Assembly: GCF_027359355.1 (NCBI RefSeq) | Contig: NZ_CP114777.1 | Coordinates: 1,178,001 to 1,242,000 of the forward strand | DNA: 64,000 bases | Direction: 5' to 3' | DNA from: Prochlorococcus marinus str. MIT 1214 | GTDB taxonomy: Bacteria > Cyanobacteriota > Cyanobacteriia > PCC-6307 > Cyanobiaceae | In this document: piece by piece, positions 10,889 to 23,008 of the stretch | How positions within the stretch are numbered: position 1 is the stretch's first letter | Layout of the letters: every line of letters starts with the position of its first letter | Position numbers and translations under genes: made by a program | Notes under the pieces: generated by a model | Told to the model about the DNA's origin: nothing | Databases searched by the model: none | What the model saw: only the letters and a program-made list of their open reading frames with translations

Positions 10889-11545
10889 TTAATTGATAAT
10901 TAGTTTACGAAGAGTTTTATAAATTAAAATTATTAAAGCACCAGAAAAAATTAAAATAAGTATTGTCTTAAAGATACTAGAGAAAGGATTCATCCATATT
11001 TCAATTTTTGCATAATTATCGCCCAAATAAAACCCGGTAATTGTCAAAAACAAGGTCCAAATCAGGCTTCCAGCAGTTGTCCAAATCAGAAAGGGAGTAA
11101 TGGGCATCAACTCTACACCTGCTGGCACTGAAATCAAAGTGCGAATTCCCGGTACTAATCTCCCCCAAAAGACTAAAGACACCCCGTAAGTGTTGAACCA
11201 TTTACGACTTCGAGCAAGTTCCTTAGGATTAATTCCAATCCAACGTCCATTCTTCTCAAGCCATTGCTCAAGTCTTTCTTCATTAACTAATCTTCCTATT
11301 CCATACCAAGGCAAAGCCCCGACAACAGTTCCTATTAAACCTGCTAAAACAACTGGTAAAAAATCTAATTGACCTTGAGAAACATAAAAGCCACCAAGGG
11401 GCATAATCAACTCCGAGGGAATTGGCGGAATTAGATTTTCCAAAAACATTGCCAGCAAGATCGCCCCATAACCAATCCATTGGTTAGTCTCAACTGCATT
11501 GCCTATTAATACTGGTAAAGAAGATATAAATTCAGATATTTCCAT
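10889..11545 (-). CDS. DedA-family membrane protein
   Basis: A 218-residue polytopic membrane protein with the DedA/SNARE-associated signature ENLIPPIPSE, the FWGRLVPGIRTLISVPAG block, and five to six hydrophobic helices. Members are implicated in lipid-carrier (undecaprenyl phosphate) recycling and membrane homeostasis. It follows ahcY on the same strand by 23 bases. The substrate is not shown by the sequence. Confidence 0.9.
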   Translation of the reverse strand: MEISEFISSLPVLIGNAVETNQWIGYGAILLAMFLENLIPPIPSELIMPLGGFYVSQGQLDFLPVVLAGLIGTVVGALPWYGIGRLVNEERLEQWLEKNGRWIGINPKELARSRKWFNTYGVSLVFWGRLVPGIRTLISVPAGVELMPITPFLIWTTAGSLIWTLFLTITGFYLGDNYAKIEIWMNPFSSIFKTILILIFSGALIILIYKTLRKLIIN

Positions 11546-11568
11546 TTATTTTGAATTATCTAAATAAA

Positions 11569-13002
11569 TTAATAACGATATTGATCAGCCTTATAAGGAC
11601 CTTCAATTGGAACATTAATATATTCAGCTTGTTCTTCAGTTAACTTAGTTAACTTTGCTCCTATTTTATCTAAATGAAGAATAGCCACCATTTCATCTAA
11701 ATGTTTTGGCAAAACATAAACTTTATTCAAATATTTAACGCCATATTTGAATAATTCAATTTGAGCTAATACTTGATTGGTAAAAGAATTACTCATAACA
11801 AAACTTGGATGACCAGTCGCACATCCAAGATTGACTAATCTTCCTTCTGCTAAAAGAATTATTTTGTTACCGCTTGGCAATGTTATGTGATCAACTTGAG
11901 GCTTAATATTTTCCCATTCATAGGCCTTTAAAGAAGAAACCTCTATTTCATTATCAAAATGGCCGATATTACAAACTATCGATTCGTTCTTCATCCTGAT
12001 CAAATGCTCATGACGAATAACTTGGAAATTTCCAGTTGCTGTAACAAAAATATCTACCTCTTCAACCACTTCATCTAGTCTCACAACTCTAAAACCCTCC
12101 ATTGCGGCTTGAAGTGCACATATTGGATCTATCTCAGAGATCATGACTGTCGCACCTAACCCCCTTAAAGACTGAGCCGAACCTTTCCCCACATCTCCAT
12201 ACCCCATAACCAGGGCAACCTTACCAGCCACCATTACATCTGTAGCTCTTTTAATTCCATCCACCAAGGATTCACGACAACCATAAAGATTGTCAAACTT
12301 ACTTTTAGTCACAGAATCATTTACGTTAATAGCTGGAAATACAAGTTCTCCACTTTTTTCCATTTGGTAAAGACGAGCCACACCTGTCGTAGTTTCCTCA
12401 GTCACTCCTTTTATAAAAGATTTCGCTTTTGAATAAAAATTTGGATCTTGAGAAAGTTTTTTCTTAATAGAAGCAAATAATGCAATTTCCTCTTCATTTG
12501 AAGGGTCATTAAGAACAGAAATATCTTCTTCCGCTTTGCTCCCCAAAATAATCAATCCAGTAGCATCACCACCATCATCAAGAATCATATTTGCAGATTC
12601 ACCATCGCTCCATTCAAAAATTTTGTGTGTATATTCCCAGTATTCATCTAAAGTTTCACCCTTTTTAGCAAATACTGGGACACCTGAACTTGCGATGGCT
12701 GCAGCAGCATGATCTTGTGTGGAAAAAATATTACATGATGCCCATCTAACTTTTGCGCCAAGTTCAACGAGAGTCTCAATTAGAACTCCTGTTTGGATAG
12801 TCATATGGAGACTACCTGCGATGAAAGCACCATTTAATGGTTTTTGGGATCCATATTTTTTTCTCAGTGCCATTAAACCGGGCATTTCTGTTTCAGCGAT
12901 CAAAAGTTCTTTTCTCCCGAATTCAGCTTCGGTTATATCATTAACTACATAATCAGTATTCTTCTCAATACTGTTGAGATTTGACTTGGTTGCTGCGAAC
13001 AT
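11569..13002 (-). CDS. ahcY: Adenosylhomocysteinase
   Basis: S-adenosylhomocysteine hydrolase, which removes the product of methyltransferase reactions using tightly bound NAD. The 477-residue form starting at ATG 13002 shows [29 protein letters not shown], the NAD-binding GYGDVGKG at 267-274, and ends in KADQYRY, the usual C-terminus. A longer frame opening at 13050 would cross into the divergent tsaE start and is unlikely. Confidence 0.97.
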   Translation of the reverse strand: MFAATKSNLNSIEKNTDYVVNDITEAEFGRKELLIAETEMPGLMALRKKYGSQKPLNGAFIAGSLHMTIQTGVLIETLVELGAKVRWASCNIFSTQDHAAAAIASSGVPVFAKKGETLDEYWEYTHKIFEWSDGESANMILDDGGDATGLIILGSKAEEDISVLNDPSNEEEIALFASIKKKLSQDPNFYSKAKSFIKGVTEETTTGVARLYQMEKSGELVFPAINVNDSVTKSKFDNLYGCRESLVDGIKRATDVMVAGKVALVMGYGDVGKGSAQSLRGLGATVMISEIDPICALQAAMEGFRVVRLDEVVEEVDIFVTATGNFQVIRHEHLIRMKNESIVCNIGHFDNEIEVSSLKAYEWENIKPQVDHITLPSGNKIILLAEGRLVNLGCATGHPSFVMSNSFTNQVLAQIELFKYGVKYLNKVYVLPKHLDEMVAILHLDKIGAKLTKLTEEQAEYINVPIEGPYKADQYRY

Positions 13003-13026
13003 AAATTGAACTCTCGATAGAAGATT

Positions 13027-13521
13027 GTGAAAAAAGATACTGAAAAACAATTCAAGGTTTTTAATTCATTGGCTCAGCAAACTAATAATTTTTGCTGGAC
13101 TCTAGACAAACCTGAATCAACGATGTCATTAGGTTCAACATTAACAAAAAAATTCCCTGATCTAAGAATTCTCCTTTTAAATGGACCTCTTGGAGCAGGA
13201 AAAACAACATTAGTTAAAGGAATTGCAAAAAGTCTAAAAATTCAAGAGCCCATTACTTCGCCCACTTTCCCTTTATCCCAACATTATCCTTTGGGATACC
13301 CGCCATTGATACATCTTGATCTTTATAGAATTGAAGAAAAAAATGCAGCAAACGAATTTTTTTTACAAGAGGAAGAAGAATCCAAAGCCATGAGTGCATT
13401 GATGGTCGTTGAATGGCCTGAGAGGTTATCTCTCCCAATGCCTGATGCCTGGAGAGGAAAATTAGAATATTCCTCAGACAATCAATCCCGCTTTTTTCAG
13501 CTAATTCCTCCTTTAGATTAA
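13027..13521 (+). CDS. tsaE: tRNA threonylcarbamoyladenosine ATPase TsaE
   Basis: A P-loop ATPase that works with TsaB/TsaD in the t6A modification of tRNA. Walker A GPLGAGKT is at about 53-60, followed by the family segments SPTFPL and HLDLYRIEE and a C-terminal VVEWPERL. The frame opens with GTG at 13027. The later ATG at 13123 would cut off the N-terminal strand (W24-L26) that the fold needs, so GTG is the likely start. The last four bases overlap the convergent sugar-kinase gene. Confidence 0.93.
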   Translation: MKKDTEKQFKVFNSLAQQTNNFCWTLDKPESTMSLGSTLTKKFPDLRILLLNGPLGAGKTTLVKGIAKSLKIQEPITSPTFPLSQHYPLGYPPLIHLDLYRIEEKNAANEFFLQEEEESKAMSALMVVEWPERLSLPMPDAWRGKLEYSSDNQSRFFQLIPPLD

Positions 13522-14513
13522 GACAATAAATTATCAATATCTTTCAGATAAGGTTGTGCCTCTATAGCTCCTACTCCTTTGCAAACATGTGAACCACAAG
13601 CAATTCCAAATTGAATAATATCTTCAGCAATTTGTTGACTTATTTGATCAAGCTCAAAAGATCTCAGTTTAAAAATTAATCCTGCTGTGAATGCATCGCC
13701 AGCTCCAGTCGTATCCACGACAGAGGAGGGAGAAATAGCAAATGATTTGCCAATGTGATTATTTAATCGCCATAAAATGGGATTTGATCCATCAGTAACT
13801 ACAACTGATGGTCTTTGAGGAAGGGATGCAGAAATTGCTGTTGGATCAAAGGTGTTAAAAAACCATTGGGCCTCTTCTTTTGCGAGTTTTATTAATGAAA
13901 CGTTTTTTAAAATTGAAAATATTTGATTTTTTTCTTTCAAAGAAGGTTCTAAGACTGTTGAAACCTTTTTTCTCCAAAAAGTTGGCCGCCAATTCAGGTC
14001 CATTGCAATCTTTATTCCTTCATGCAAAGCATTTTCGATACACCACAAAAAAGCTTTAGATGATATTACTGAAGCCAAAGGAATTGTTCCCAAAACTAAC
14101 CATTGCGCATTTTCTACAACCAAAGGCCAGTCTCGAATAATTTGTTCCAGCGATATGGCTTGATCGGCAAATCCCAAGCCTTTATCTCCCTCAAAACCTT
14201 CAAAAAATCTTTCTCCATCATTATCTCTACGAACCAATACAACTCTTGTAGGACGAAGAGTATCTTGCTGTAATCCAGAGGTATTAATTCCTCTCTGAAT
14301 TAAGAGATTCGTAAAATTTTTTCCAAAAGCATCATTCCCTAAAGAACCAATAAAAGAAACATTTGCTCCTAAACGACTTAAGGCACAAGCAACATTAGCT
14401 GGCGCGCCACCAAAACAATCAGTTACTGGCAAATCACAAGATGGGTCTCCCCCTGGAGGGCCAAGTCGATCTATCAAAGCTTCTCCAATCGCAATTACAC
14501 TTCCAGCATGCAT
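13518..14513 (-). CDS. PfkB-family sugar kinase, probable fructokinase
   Basis: A 331-residue ribokinase-fold kinase. The substrate-side motif GGAPANVACALSRLG and the ATP/anion-hole motif DTTGAGDAFTAG (267-278, catalytic Asp about 273) are intact. The GEALID start resembles fructokinases. Proximity to ahcY raises adenosine kinase as an alternative, but the overall sequence looks more like fructokinase. Substrate unproven. Confidence 0.88.
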   Translation of the reverse strand: MHAGSVIAIGEALIDRLGPPGGDPSCDLPVTDCFGGAPANVACALSRLGANVSFIGSLGNDAFGKNFTNLLIQRGINTSGLQQDTLRPTRVVLVRRDNDGERFFEGFEGDKGLGFADQAISLEQIIRDWPLVVENAQWLVLGTIPLASVISSKAFLWCIENALHEGIKIAMDLNWRPTFWRKKVSTVLEPSLKEKNQIFSILKNVSLIKLAKEEAQWFFNTFDPTAISASLPQRPSVVVTDGSNPILWRLNNHIGKSFAISPSSVVDTTGAGDAFTAGLIFKLRSFELDQISQQIAEDIIQFGIACGSHVCKGVGAIEAQPYLKDIDNLLS

Positions 14514-14549
14514 GTCTAATAAATGATAAATAAAGTTATTATTATTGAT

Positions 14550-15704
14550 TTACAGATTTTTATTTCCAATACAAAGATGTTTATATAATTCAGAAATAAT
14601 TTTAGTGTTAGCAGCAGGGAAAGGGAAATCAAAAAGTTTTTTTGGTGAGACCCAAAGTAATTTTTGACTAGTTAAAGGTTTAGGCTCGCCTGAAATCCAT
14701 TTGCAAATATGAACAGTAAAATAAAGCTTCTTGTGGGTATAAGCGTGTTCAAAAGATACAAGCTTTTCTCCAACTTTGACCACGATTCCAAGCTCCTCTT
14801 TTAATTCTCGCTCAATTGTTTTTTCAATAGATTCGTTGGAGTTTTTTTTGCCTCCTGGAAATTCCCACATTCCACCCATACTTGAGCTTTCCAAGCGCTG
14901 ATCTATAAGCAATTCACCGTTTTTATTAAAAACAAGCCCAATGCCAATTTCTTCAAGAGGCTTTATTTTAATCATTTCTTTTTTAGGAAAATCATCAGGA
15001 TCGTACTGTGTATAAGCAACACAAAATTTTTGTAGTGGACAAGAGGAACAACTTGGTTTTTTAGGAGTACATATATTTGCCCCTAAGTCCATTAAAGCCT
15101 GGTTAAAATCTCTAGGATTTGTCTTGGAAATCAAGAAAGAGCTCAGTTCCCATAATTGTTTTTCATCTTTAATAGATTTTATTTTATTAGCAAGCAACCT
15201 AGAAAAAATTCTTTTTACATTTCCATCTAATATTGGTGTAGGCAGGTCAAAGGCAGATGAGATGATACTCCCTGCAGTACTTCTACCGATCCCAGGAAGA
15301 GACATCCACTGATCTAGTCCATTTGGCCAAGAATATGGATCTTGATCTTTATATTTGCCAACAAACTCAATTAATATTTTAGAGGATTGATGTATCCGAT
15401 TCGCGCGTGAATAATACCCAAGACCTTGCCATATCTTTAGAATATTCTCTAAATCAGCCTCTACCAAATAGGTCAAAGTTGGAAAAATCTGCATCCATTT
15501 TTCCCAATAAGGAATAACGACCCCCAACTGAGTCTGCTGAAGCATGACCTCTGCAATCCAAATTTCATAAGGAGATATACTTTCGCCTGATTGAGGTATA
15601 GAACCATCTTTCTTTAATTTCCAGGGTATCCAATATCTACCATTTGCCCTAAACCATTTCAGAAGTGAATTTTGGATATCTTGAGGAGAATCAATAATAC
15701 CCAT
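14550..15704 (-). CDS. mutY: A/G-specific adenine glycosylase MutY with NUDIX-like domain
   Basis: Removes adenine mispaired with 8-oxoguanine. The catalytic Glu in AEVMLQQTQ is about residue 52, the helix-hairpin-helix LPGIGRSTAG is at 136-145, the catalytic Asp is about 160, and the iron-sulfur cluster Cys are at 212, 219, 222 and 228. A C-terminal 8-oxoG-reading domain retains a near-complete NUDIX box (about 285-307: GGKKNSNESIEKTIEREL then KEELG), more intact than in many MutY proteins. Confidence 0.95.
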   Translation of the reverse strand: MGIIDSPQDIQNSLLKWFRANGRYWIPWKLKKDGSIPQSGESISPYEIWIAEVMLQQTQLGVVIPYWEKWMQIFPTLTYLVEADLENILKIWQGLGYYSRANRIHQSSKILIEFVGKYKDQDPYSWPNGLDQWMSLPGIGRSTAGSIISSAFDLPTPILDGNVKRIFSRLLANKIKSIKDEKQLWELSSFLISKTNPRDFNQALMDLGANICTPKKPSCSSCPLQKFCVAYTQYDPDDFPKKEMIKIKPLEEIGIGLVFNKNGELLIDQRLESSSMGGMWEFPGGKKNSNESIEKTIERELKEELGIVVKVGEKLVSFEHAYTHKKLYFTVHICKWISGEPKPLTSQKLLWVSPKKLFDFPFPAANTKIISELYKHLCIGNKNL

Positions 15705-15883
15705 TAAAATAAATCAAAATTTTAACAAATATTTGTTAATACTATCATTATTTTGAAAATTCTATCCACTCAAATTAATACTTTTTGAATAATTAATGCA
15801 TCGAAAAGTATGAATAAAAAAGTTATCCACTTTACTAAAGATATGCCTTTAAGTAAAAATAATTTATATTCTTCTCTAAATTG

Positions 15884-16783
15884 ATGAGGCAATACTGGAA
15901 TTGGAAAAATTATCGAATTGCATGGCAAGTATATGAAACAGCTAATAAGTCTGAAATCGCAATTGTCTTAATTCATGGCTTTGGAGCATGTAAAGATCAT
16001 TGGAGATTCAATCAAAAACATATTAGCTCAATTGCTCCATGCTATGCATTAGACTTAATAGGATTTGGAGAGAGTAGTCAACCCAATTCACAGCTTTTAT
16101 ATGAAAAGAAAACCTCTGAAAATTTCAATTATTGTTTTGATAATTGGAGTCAGCAAGTTTATGACTTCTGTAATGAGATAGTCAAAAAACCTGTCTTATT
16201 AATAGGAAATTCGATTGGGGGTGTTATTGCATTAAATACATCAAAAAAATTATCTAAAAAATGTAGAAGTGTAGTTTTGATTGATTGCGCTCAGAGAACA
16301 ATGGATGATAAGCGCCTAGCTGAGCAATCATTATTAATGCGATTCCTTAGACCAGTAATTAAAACTTTGGTAAGACAACGAATTTTAAGTTCCAACATTT
16401 TCAAAAATGCAGCAAATCCTTCTTTTATTGAAAAAATTTTAAAAATAGCTTATCCAAGTGGAAGTAATATTGACGAAGAGTTAATAGCAATGCTTTTTCA
16501 ACCAACCCAAGGTAAAGGTGCATCAGAAGCTTTTAGAGGATTTATTAATTTATTTGATGATTATCTCGCGCCAGAGTTACTTGAAAAATTGAATAATCCA
16601 GTTCATTTAATCTGGGGTGAGAAAGATCCTTGGGAACCTTTAAAAGAAGCTCAAAATTGGTTTGAAACTTTTGAATGTATAAAAAGTTTGGATATTATTC
16701 CTGAGGCAGGACATTGTCCCCACGATGAAATGCCTGAAAAAGTTAATCCTATTCTTAAAAGGATAATTCAAGAAGCCATATAA
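15884..16783 (+). CDS. Alpha/beta hydrolase
   Basis: A 299-residue alpha/beta-hydrolase-fold protein. Oxyanion motif HGFG is at 31-34, the nucleophile elbow GNSIGG has Ser110, the acid is probably in WGEKDPW, and the His is in AGHCPHDE near the C-terminus, so the triad is complete. A TTG lies one codon before the ATG at 15884. Its end overlaps the convergent sigma-factor gene by 16 bases. The substrate is unknown; such proteins are often annotated as haloperoxidase-like or esterases. Confidence 0.87.
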   Translation: MRQYWNWKNYRIAWQVYETANKSEIAIVLIHGFGACKDHWRFNQKHISSIAPCYALDLIGFGESSQPNSQLLYEKKTSENFNYCFDNWSQQVYDFCNEIVKKPVLLIGNSIGGVIALNTSKKLSKKCRSVVLIDCAQRTMDDKRLAEQSLLMRFLRPVIKTLVRQRILSSNIFKNAANPSFIEKILKIAYPSGSNIDEELIAMLFQPTQGKGASEAFRGFINLFDDYLAPELLEKLNNPVHLIWGEKDPWEPLKEAQNWFETFECIKSLDIIPEAGHCPHDEMPEKVNPILKRIIQEAI

Positions 16784-17772
16784 GCTTCAACTGATTCACC
16801 AGCTTTTCGTAAACCTCTCAAACCATCTCTTTCTAAATTTCTTACTCTATCCCTACTAATACCCAAAACCCTACCAATACCAGTAAGACTCATAGGATCA
16901 TCGCCATCCATGCCGTATCTCATTCTTAAAACACGGTTTTGTAATTCAGGTAATTGTTCAAGTAGCGTTTCCAAATCACCTTTCATACAATCACTTTCAA
17001 TTTGCTCAGAGGGCATATCAATTTCGTTAGACAATAAATCCAATAAAATAGTATCTTCACCATCACCTATTTTGGTTTCTAAGCTAACTGGCTGTCCAGC
17101 TCTACTCATCAAATCTTTAACGTCATTTTCAGGTAGTTCAACATATTCAGAAAGTTCCTTAATGGTTGGAGTTCTAGAAAGTTCTTGGCTTAACTCTCGT
17201 TGACCTTTTTTGAGCTTATTTAGCATTTCAGTTATATGTATCGGAAGTCTTATCGATCTGCTTTTCTCAGCAATTGCACGTGTAATCCCTTGACGTATCC
17301 ACCAGTATGCATAAGTTGAAAACTTGTACCCACGAGTCGGATCGAATTTTTCTACCCCCCTTACCAATCCAATAGTTCCCTCTTGAATCAAATCTAAAAG
17401 TTCCATATTCCGCTTTGTATATTTCTTAGCAACACTCACTACCAATCTAAGATTTGCTGCAACCATCCTCTCTTTAGCTCTTCTACCACTTTTAAGCTTC
17501 TTTTTTAATTGAATATTAGAAATTCCAGCTTTCTCAGCAAATAAATTGATTGATGGCTTTTCACCTAAATCACTCTCAAGTTCTAACTCCAGATTTTCAA
17601 GAACCATTAGATCTTGAACCTGTCTGCCTAAAGTTATTTCCTGCTCGTGCGATAGTAAAGGTACTCTTCCAATATCCCTTAAGTAGGAACGAACTAAGTC
17701 AATATCCGCTAAAGACTTTGCAGGAGAAGCAGATAGATTTTTAGCCTGGATCGCCTCAGCTGCCGGTGTCAT
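16768..17772 (-). CDS. Group 2 RNA polymerase sigma factor (RpoD-like)
   Basis: A 334-residue sigma-70 factor. Region 1.2 begins at about DLVRSYLRDIGRVPLL, region 2 includes NLRLVVSVAKKY and the -10-binding YAYWWIRQGITRAI, region 3 follows, and region 4 ends with ISRDRVRNLERDGLRGLRK. It lacks the long region 1.1 of the principal factor, as do cyanobacterial group 2 sigmas that respond to light, nutrients or the clock. The exact paralogue is not assigned. Confidence 0.92.
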   Translation of the reverse strand: MTPAAEAIQAKNLSASPAKSLADIDLVRSYLRDIGRVPLLSHEQEITLGRQVQDLMVLENLELELESDLGEKPSINLFAEKAGISNIQLKKKLKSGRRAKERMVAANLRLVVSVAKKYTKRNMELLDLIQEGTIGLVRGVEKFDPTRGYKFSTYAYWWIRQGITRAIAEKSRSIRLPIHITEMLNKLKKGQRELSQELSRTPTIKELSEYVELPENDVKDLMSRAGQPVSLETKIGDGEDTILLDLLSNEIDMPSEQIESDCMKGDLETLLEQLPELQNRVLRMRYGMDGDDPMSLTGIGRVLGISRDRVRNLERDGLRGLRKAGESVEAYMAS

Positions 17773-17873
17773 AAGATTTGTTGAGTTTTGTAAAGCTTAC
17801 TACTAAGAATTGTAAAGATCAATTAAGAAGGGCTCGGCTTACCCTACTTTGAGTAAAAACACTCATTCGGCTT

Positions 17874-19283
17874 CTACGCCAACCTTCCTAAAAGCCAAGA
17901 GGCAGTTTTCAAGTAAATCAAAACCCCTGCTACATCTGTAGCAGTAGTGATAAATGGAGCAGACATTAACGCGGGATCTAAGCCCATACGATCAAAAAGG
18001 AGAGGCAAAGATGCACCTGCAGTGGCAGCAAGAGTTGTAATAGCAATCAAACTTATTCCTACAGCTGTTGCGACCAAGGGCCCTTGCCCTTGCCACCAAG
18101 CAAAAGGGACAACAAATAGAGACATTAAAACTCCTAGCAAAGCTCCTGCTACAGCTTCTTTTCCGATAGCCTTAACAAAACCAAGTCGTTGAATTCGTTG
18201 CGTACTCAAACCTCGAATTACAACAGTTGAGCTTTGAGCACCAACATTGCCTCCCGCCCCAATTAATAGAGGAATGAAAGCAGCCAATAAAACTACTTGC
18301 TTTAACACCTCATCATTCATAGCAATAACCTGCGTTGTCAATCCATTAGCTAAAACCAAAACGGCAAGCCAGACGATACGTCGCCTAGCTACAACAAATA
18401 AATTGCTCTGGAAATAATCATCTTCATCCCCAGCCTGAACAGCACCAGCCGCATATATATCTCTAGTTGCCTCTTGCTCAATAACATCGATGACATCATC
18501 AACGGTGACAATACCAACTAGTCTTTTTTCGAGATCGACAACAGGTAAAGCTAAAAAGTCATATCTTTGAATTGCTCTTGCAACCTCTTCTTGATCAGTA
18601 TCAGTTCTGACATTCACAACCTCTCTTGTCATAACTTCCCCAATCAGTGACTCAGGGTCAGCAACCACAAGGTCCCTTAAAGATAAAATTCCAGTTAAAT
18701 GTCTCTCTTTATCAGTTACATATAGGCTGTAAATTGTTTCTGAAAAAGTAGCTCTTTGTCTTACTAGTTTCAACGCTTGTGAGACACTCAGAAATTCTTT
18801 GAGATCTATAAATTCAGTGGTCATTAATCTGCCAGCCGTTTCAGATTCATAACCCAAAAGTTGCGCAGTTACTCGTCTTTCTTCAGGACTAAGTTCTGCG
18901 AGTAAACGCCTTACAACTTTTGCAGGCAACTCATCAAAAAGACGAACACGATCATCAGGTGACATCTCCTCAACCAAATCCAATACTTCATTAGATCTCA
19001 AGCGATCTAAAAGGTTTTGTTGAACTGAAGGATCTAAATATTCATAAACCTCAATAGCTTCGTTTTTATTTAATAGTCTAAAAGCCAATGCTTGCAGAAT
19101 CATTGGCAATGTCCCAATAGCCTGAGCTATGTCCACAGGCTGAACAGGACTTATAAGTGATTTCACACCATCGTAATTGCCGGCAGAAAGCATTGCCTCT
19201 AATTGCATTGCAACTGCTTCAGCGACATAGCTACCGTTCGCCAAAGAATTAGTCTCAGCTGATGCCCCTAATTGTTCATTCAT
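17874..19283 (-). CDS. mgtE: Magnesium transporter MgtE
   Basis: A 469-residue Mg2+ channel. An N-terminal superhelical domain (about 30-150) is followed by two CBS domains (about 150-275, including YVTDKERHLTGILSLRDL and DFLALPVVD) and a five-helix membrane domain from about 300, with GAGGNVGAQSSTVVIRGL, the signature around the pore. The cytosolic domains gate the channel by Mg2+ level in known members. Confidence 0.94.
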   Translation of the reverse strand: MNEQLGASAETNSLANGSYVAEAVAMQLEAMLSAGNYDGVKSLISPVQPVDIAQAIGTLPMILQALAFRLLNKNEAIEVYEYLDPSVQQNLLDRLRSNEVLDLVEEMSPDDRVRLFDELPAKVVRRLLAELSPEERRVTAQLLGYESETAGRLMTTEFIDLKEFLSVSQALKLVRQRATFSETIYSLYVTDKERHLTGILSLRDLVVADPESLIGEVMTREVVNVRTDTDQEEVARAIQRYDFLALPVVDLEKRLVGIVTVDDVIDVIEQEATRDIYAAGAVQAGDEDDYFQSNLFVVARRRIVWLAVLVLANGLTTQVIAMNDEVLKQVVLLAAFIPLLIGAGGNVGAQSSTVVIRGLSTQRIQRLGFVKAIGKEAVAGALLGVLMSLFVVPFAWWQGQGPLVATAVGISLIAITTLAATAGASLPLLFDRMGLDPALMSAPFITTATDVAGVLIYLKTASWLLGRLA

Positions 19284-19346
19284 ATTTAGAGCAGCAAGCC
19301 TCTATTATTTTATGGGTAACTTCCATTATTTTTAACTTCGATATCC

Positions 19347-19823
19347 ATGTCCGTAAATATCAGCAAAGTTGAGGTCTTCTCTTTCGAAAATGAAAAAATA
19401 ACTTTTGATCATTTCAAAGGGAATGTTTTATTGATTGTTAATGTCGCTAGCAAGTGCGGGTTTACCAAGCAATATAAAGGCCTTCAGAATCTTCAAAACA
19501 AGTACGAATCAAAAGGTTTTAAAGTTTTAGGTTTTCCATGTAATGACTTTGGCAACCAAGAACCTGGACAATTAGAAGAAATCAAAAAATTCTGCTCAAT
19601 CTCTTATGGAGCAAACTTCCAACTTTTCCAAAAAGTTCATGCCAAAGGTAAGACAACTGAACCATTTACAACCTTGAATAAAGTCAGTCCAGCCGGAGAC
19701 GTTGAGTGGAATTTTGAAAAGTTTCTGATTAATAGAAATGGAGAAGCAATAGCAAGGTTTAAAAGTTCAGTAGAACCAGAAAGCATAGAAATTACAAAAG
19801 CAATTGAAAACTTACTTGATTAA
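19347..19823 (+). CDS. Glutathione peroxidase family protein
   Basis: A 158-residue thioredoxin-fold peroxidase. The catalytic residue is a cysteine (Cys37 in VASKCGFT) rather than selenocysteine, with Gln71 (NQEPG) and Trp in VEWNFEKF completing the usual site. A further Cys65 in GFPCNDFG could resolve the oxidised enzyme. Cys-type members usually use thioredoxin rather than glutathione. Its last four bases overlap the convergent fluoride channel gene. Confidence 0.92.
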   Translation: MSVNISKVEVFSFENEKITFDHFKGNVLLIVNVASKCGFTKQYKGLQNLQNKYESKGFKVLGFPCNDFGNQEPGQLEEIKKFCSISYGANFQLFQKVHAKGKTTEPFTTLNKVSPAGDVEWNFEKFLINRNGEAIARFKSSVEPESIEITKAIENLLD

Positions 19824-20164
19824 GAATTTATCTTCCTAGCTAATAAATCACCTAAACCAACAGCACAGCATCCAATTATTACAATGGATATTGAATGTAA
19901 AATAAAAAGTTTATACAAACCTTGCCTTATTAAGTCAAATAAATATAAAGACCATCCACTGAATGTAGTAAGTGATCCGCAAAATCCTACTCCAAAAAGC
20001 AATTGATATTTTCTAGAAATAAGCGAACCGTTTATTAAGCCTAATAAAAAACAACCAATAATATTTACGATAAAAATTTCATCAATTTGCCATCTCAAGA
20101 TAGCCGCAGGTATCGCTCCTATTGAAATGAAAAAAAAACTATTGTTTTTCATCATATTATCCAT
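19820..20164 (-). CDS. crcB: Fluoride channel subunit CrcB/Fluc, second copy
   Basis: A 114-residue four-helix membrane protein with ILRWQID near the start, NIIGCFLLG and GFCGSLTTFSGW, which correspond to the Fluc pore and Phe-box regions. It begins one base into the stop codon of the upstream copy. Tandem short Fluc genes normally encode the two opposed halves of a heterodimeric F- channel. Homodimers cannot be excluded from sequence. Confidence 0.88.
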   Translation of the reverse strand: MDNMMKNNSFFFISIGAIPAAILRWQIDEIFIVNIIGCFLLGLINGSLISRKYQLLFGVGFCGSLTTFSGWSLYLFDLIRQGLYKLFILHSISIVIIGCCAVGLGDLLARKINS

Positions 20165-20550
20165 TATTTATGACCTAAAAAAAAGCCAAGCGCTAAAGCA
20201 ATTGTTCCTAAAGAAACAGAAATAAAAAATAGTCTAAATGCACTCACAAATTTAAACTTTATCAAAATTTTATATAAATCATAAACAAATGTAGAGAAAG
20301 TACTTAAGCTTCCTAATAAACCAATTGAAAAAAATAATAGTAATTGATAAGAAAAATCATAATAGCTAATCCGCGGTAGCACAGAAAGGAAAATACCAAG
20401 AAAAAAAGAAGCTAAAGTATTAATTAGTAATATACGAAAATCATTAATTAGATCTATTTTATTTAATTTTTCATAAATTATAAATCTAATATTAGCGCCT
20501 AATATTGCCCCACAAGAAATTAAAAAAATATCTTGCAATTGATCAAACAT
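20164..20550 (-). CDS. crcB: Fluoride channel subunit CrcB/Fluc, first copy
   Basis: A 128-residue membrane protein with GAILGANIR (14-22), a pore Asn in NTLASFFLG and GLLGSLSTFSTF (about 77-88), all Fluc signatures. The two copies differ clearly in sequence, as expected for dual-topology partners. It overlaps the upstream SH3-like gene by eight bases, so it is probably co-transcribed with gyrB. Confidence 0.89.
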   Translation of the reverse strand: MFDQLQDIFLISCGAILGANIRFIIYEKLNKIDLINDFRILLINTLASFFLGIFLSVLPRISYYDFSYQLLLFFSIGLLGSLSTFSTFVYDLYKILIKFKFVSAFRLFFISVSLGTIALALGFFLGHK

Positions 20551-20880
20551 TACTAAGATTTACCCACCCTTTTTTATAAAAGAACTGATAGTGATCCTGT
20601 CTAAGAACATTAACTAGTAACCAAATCCCCTTATCATTGCTCTCCCACACTTTAATAACATTTATAGGAGTTCCTGCTTTTACTCTAGCTAAAACAGATG
20701 AATGATTAGATGCTGAAGAAAGCAAGTTAAGTTCTTTTAATGCAATTATAGGCGAATTAATATTATTCTCTCTATGCTGAATATTTGATTGTTGCGCACC
20801 TCCAGCTGGCAATGTGGTTGGAACTATCAATGCAATGCCTAAAAGCCATGTCCAAACTATAAAAGTGCTAATTAAATTCA

Positions 20881-20881
<1 letters not shown>
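20543..20881 (-). CDS. Exported bacterial SH3-like domain protein
   Basis: A 112-residue protein with an N-terminal hydrophobic segment (about 3-22) acting as a signal peptide or anchor. The second half fits an SH3b fold: LNLLSSASNHSSVLARVKAG, then TPINVIKVWES, and KKGWVNLSNV at the end. Such domains bind cell-wall peptides or glycans outside the membrane. Its ATG (20881) shares a base with the gyrB stop (TGATG), and it overlaps crcB by eight bases. Specific role unknown. Confidence 0.72.
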
Positions 20882-22878
<1,997 letters not shown>

Positions 22879-23008
22879 TTAATACGAGCATTAGCCGAAA
22901 CCTCAATTTACATTGGTATTAAGGAAAGTTTTAGGAAAAATTTCAAAATCAAATCAAAAAAATCTAATTTCATGCAATTACTGCTACTAAACCCCCTCAA
23001 AGAACATC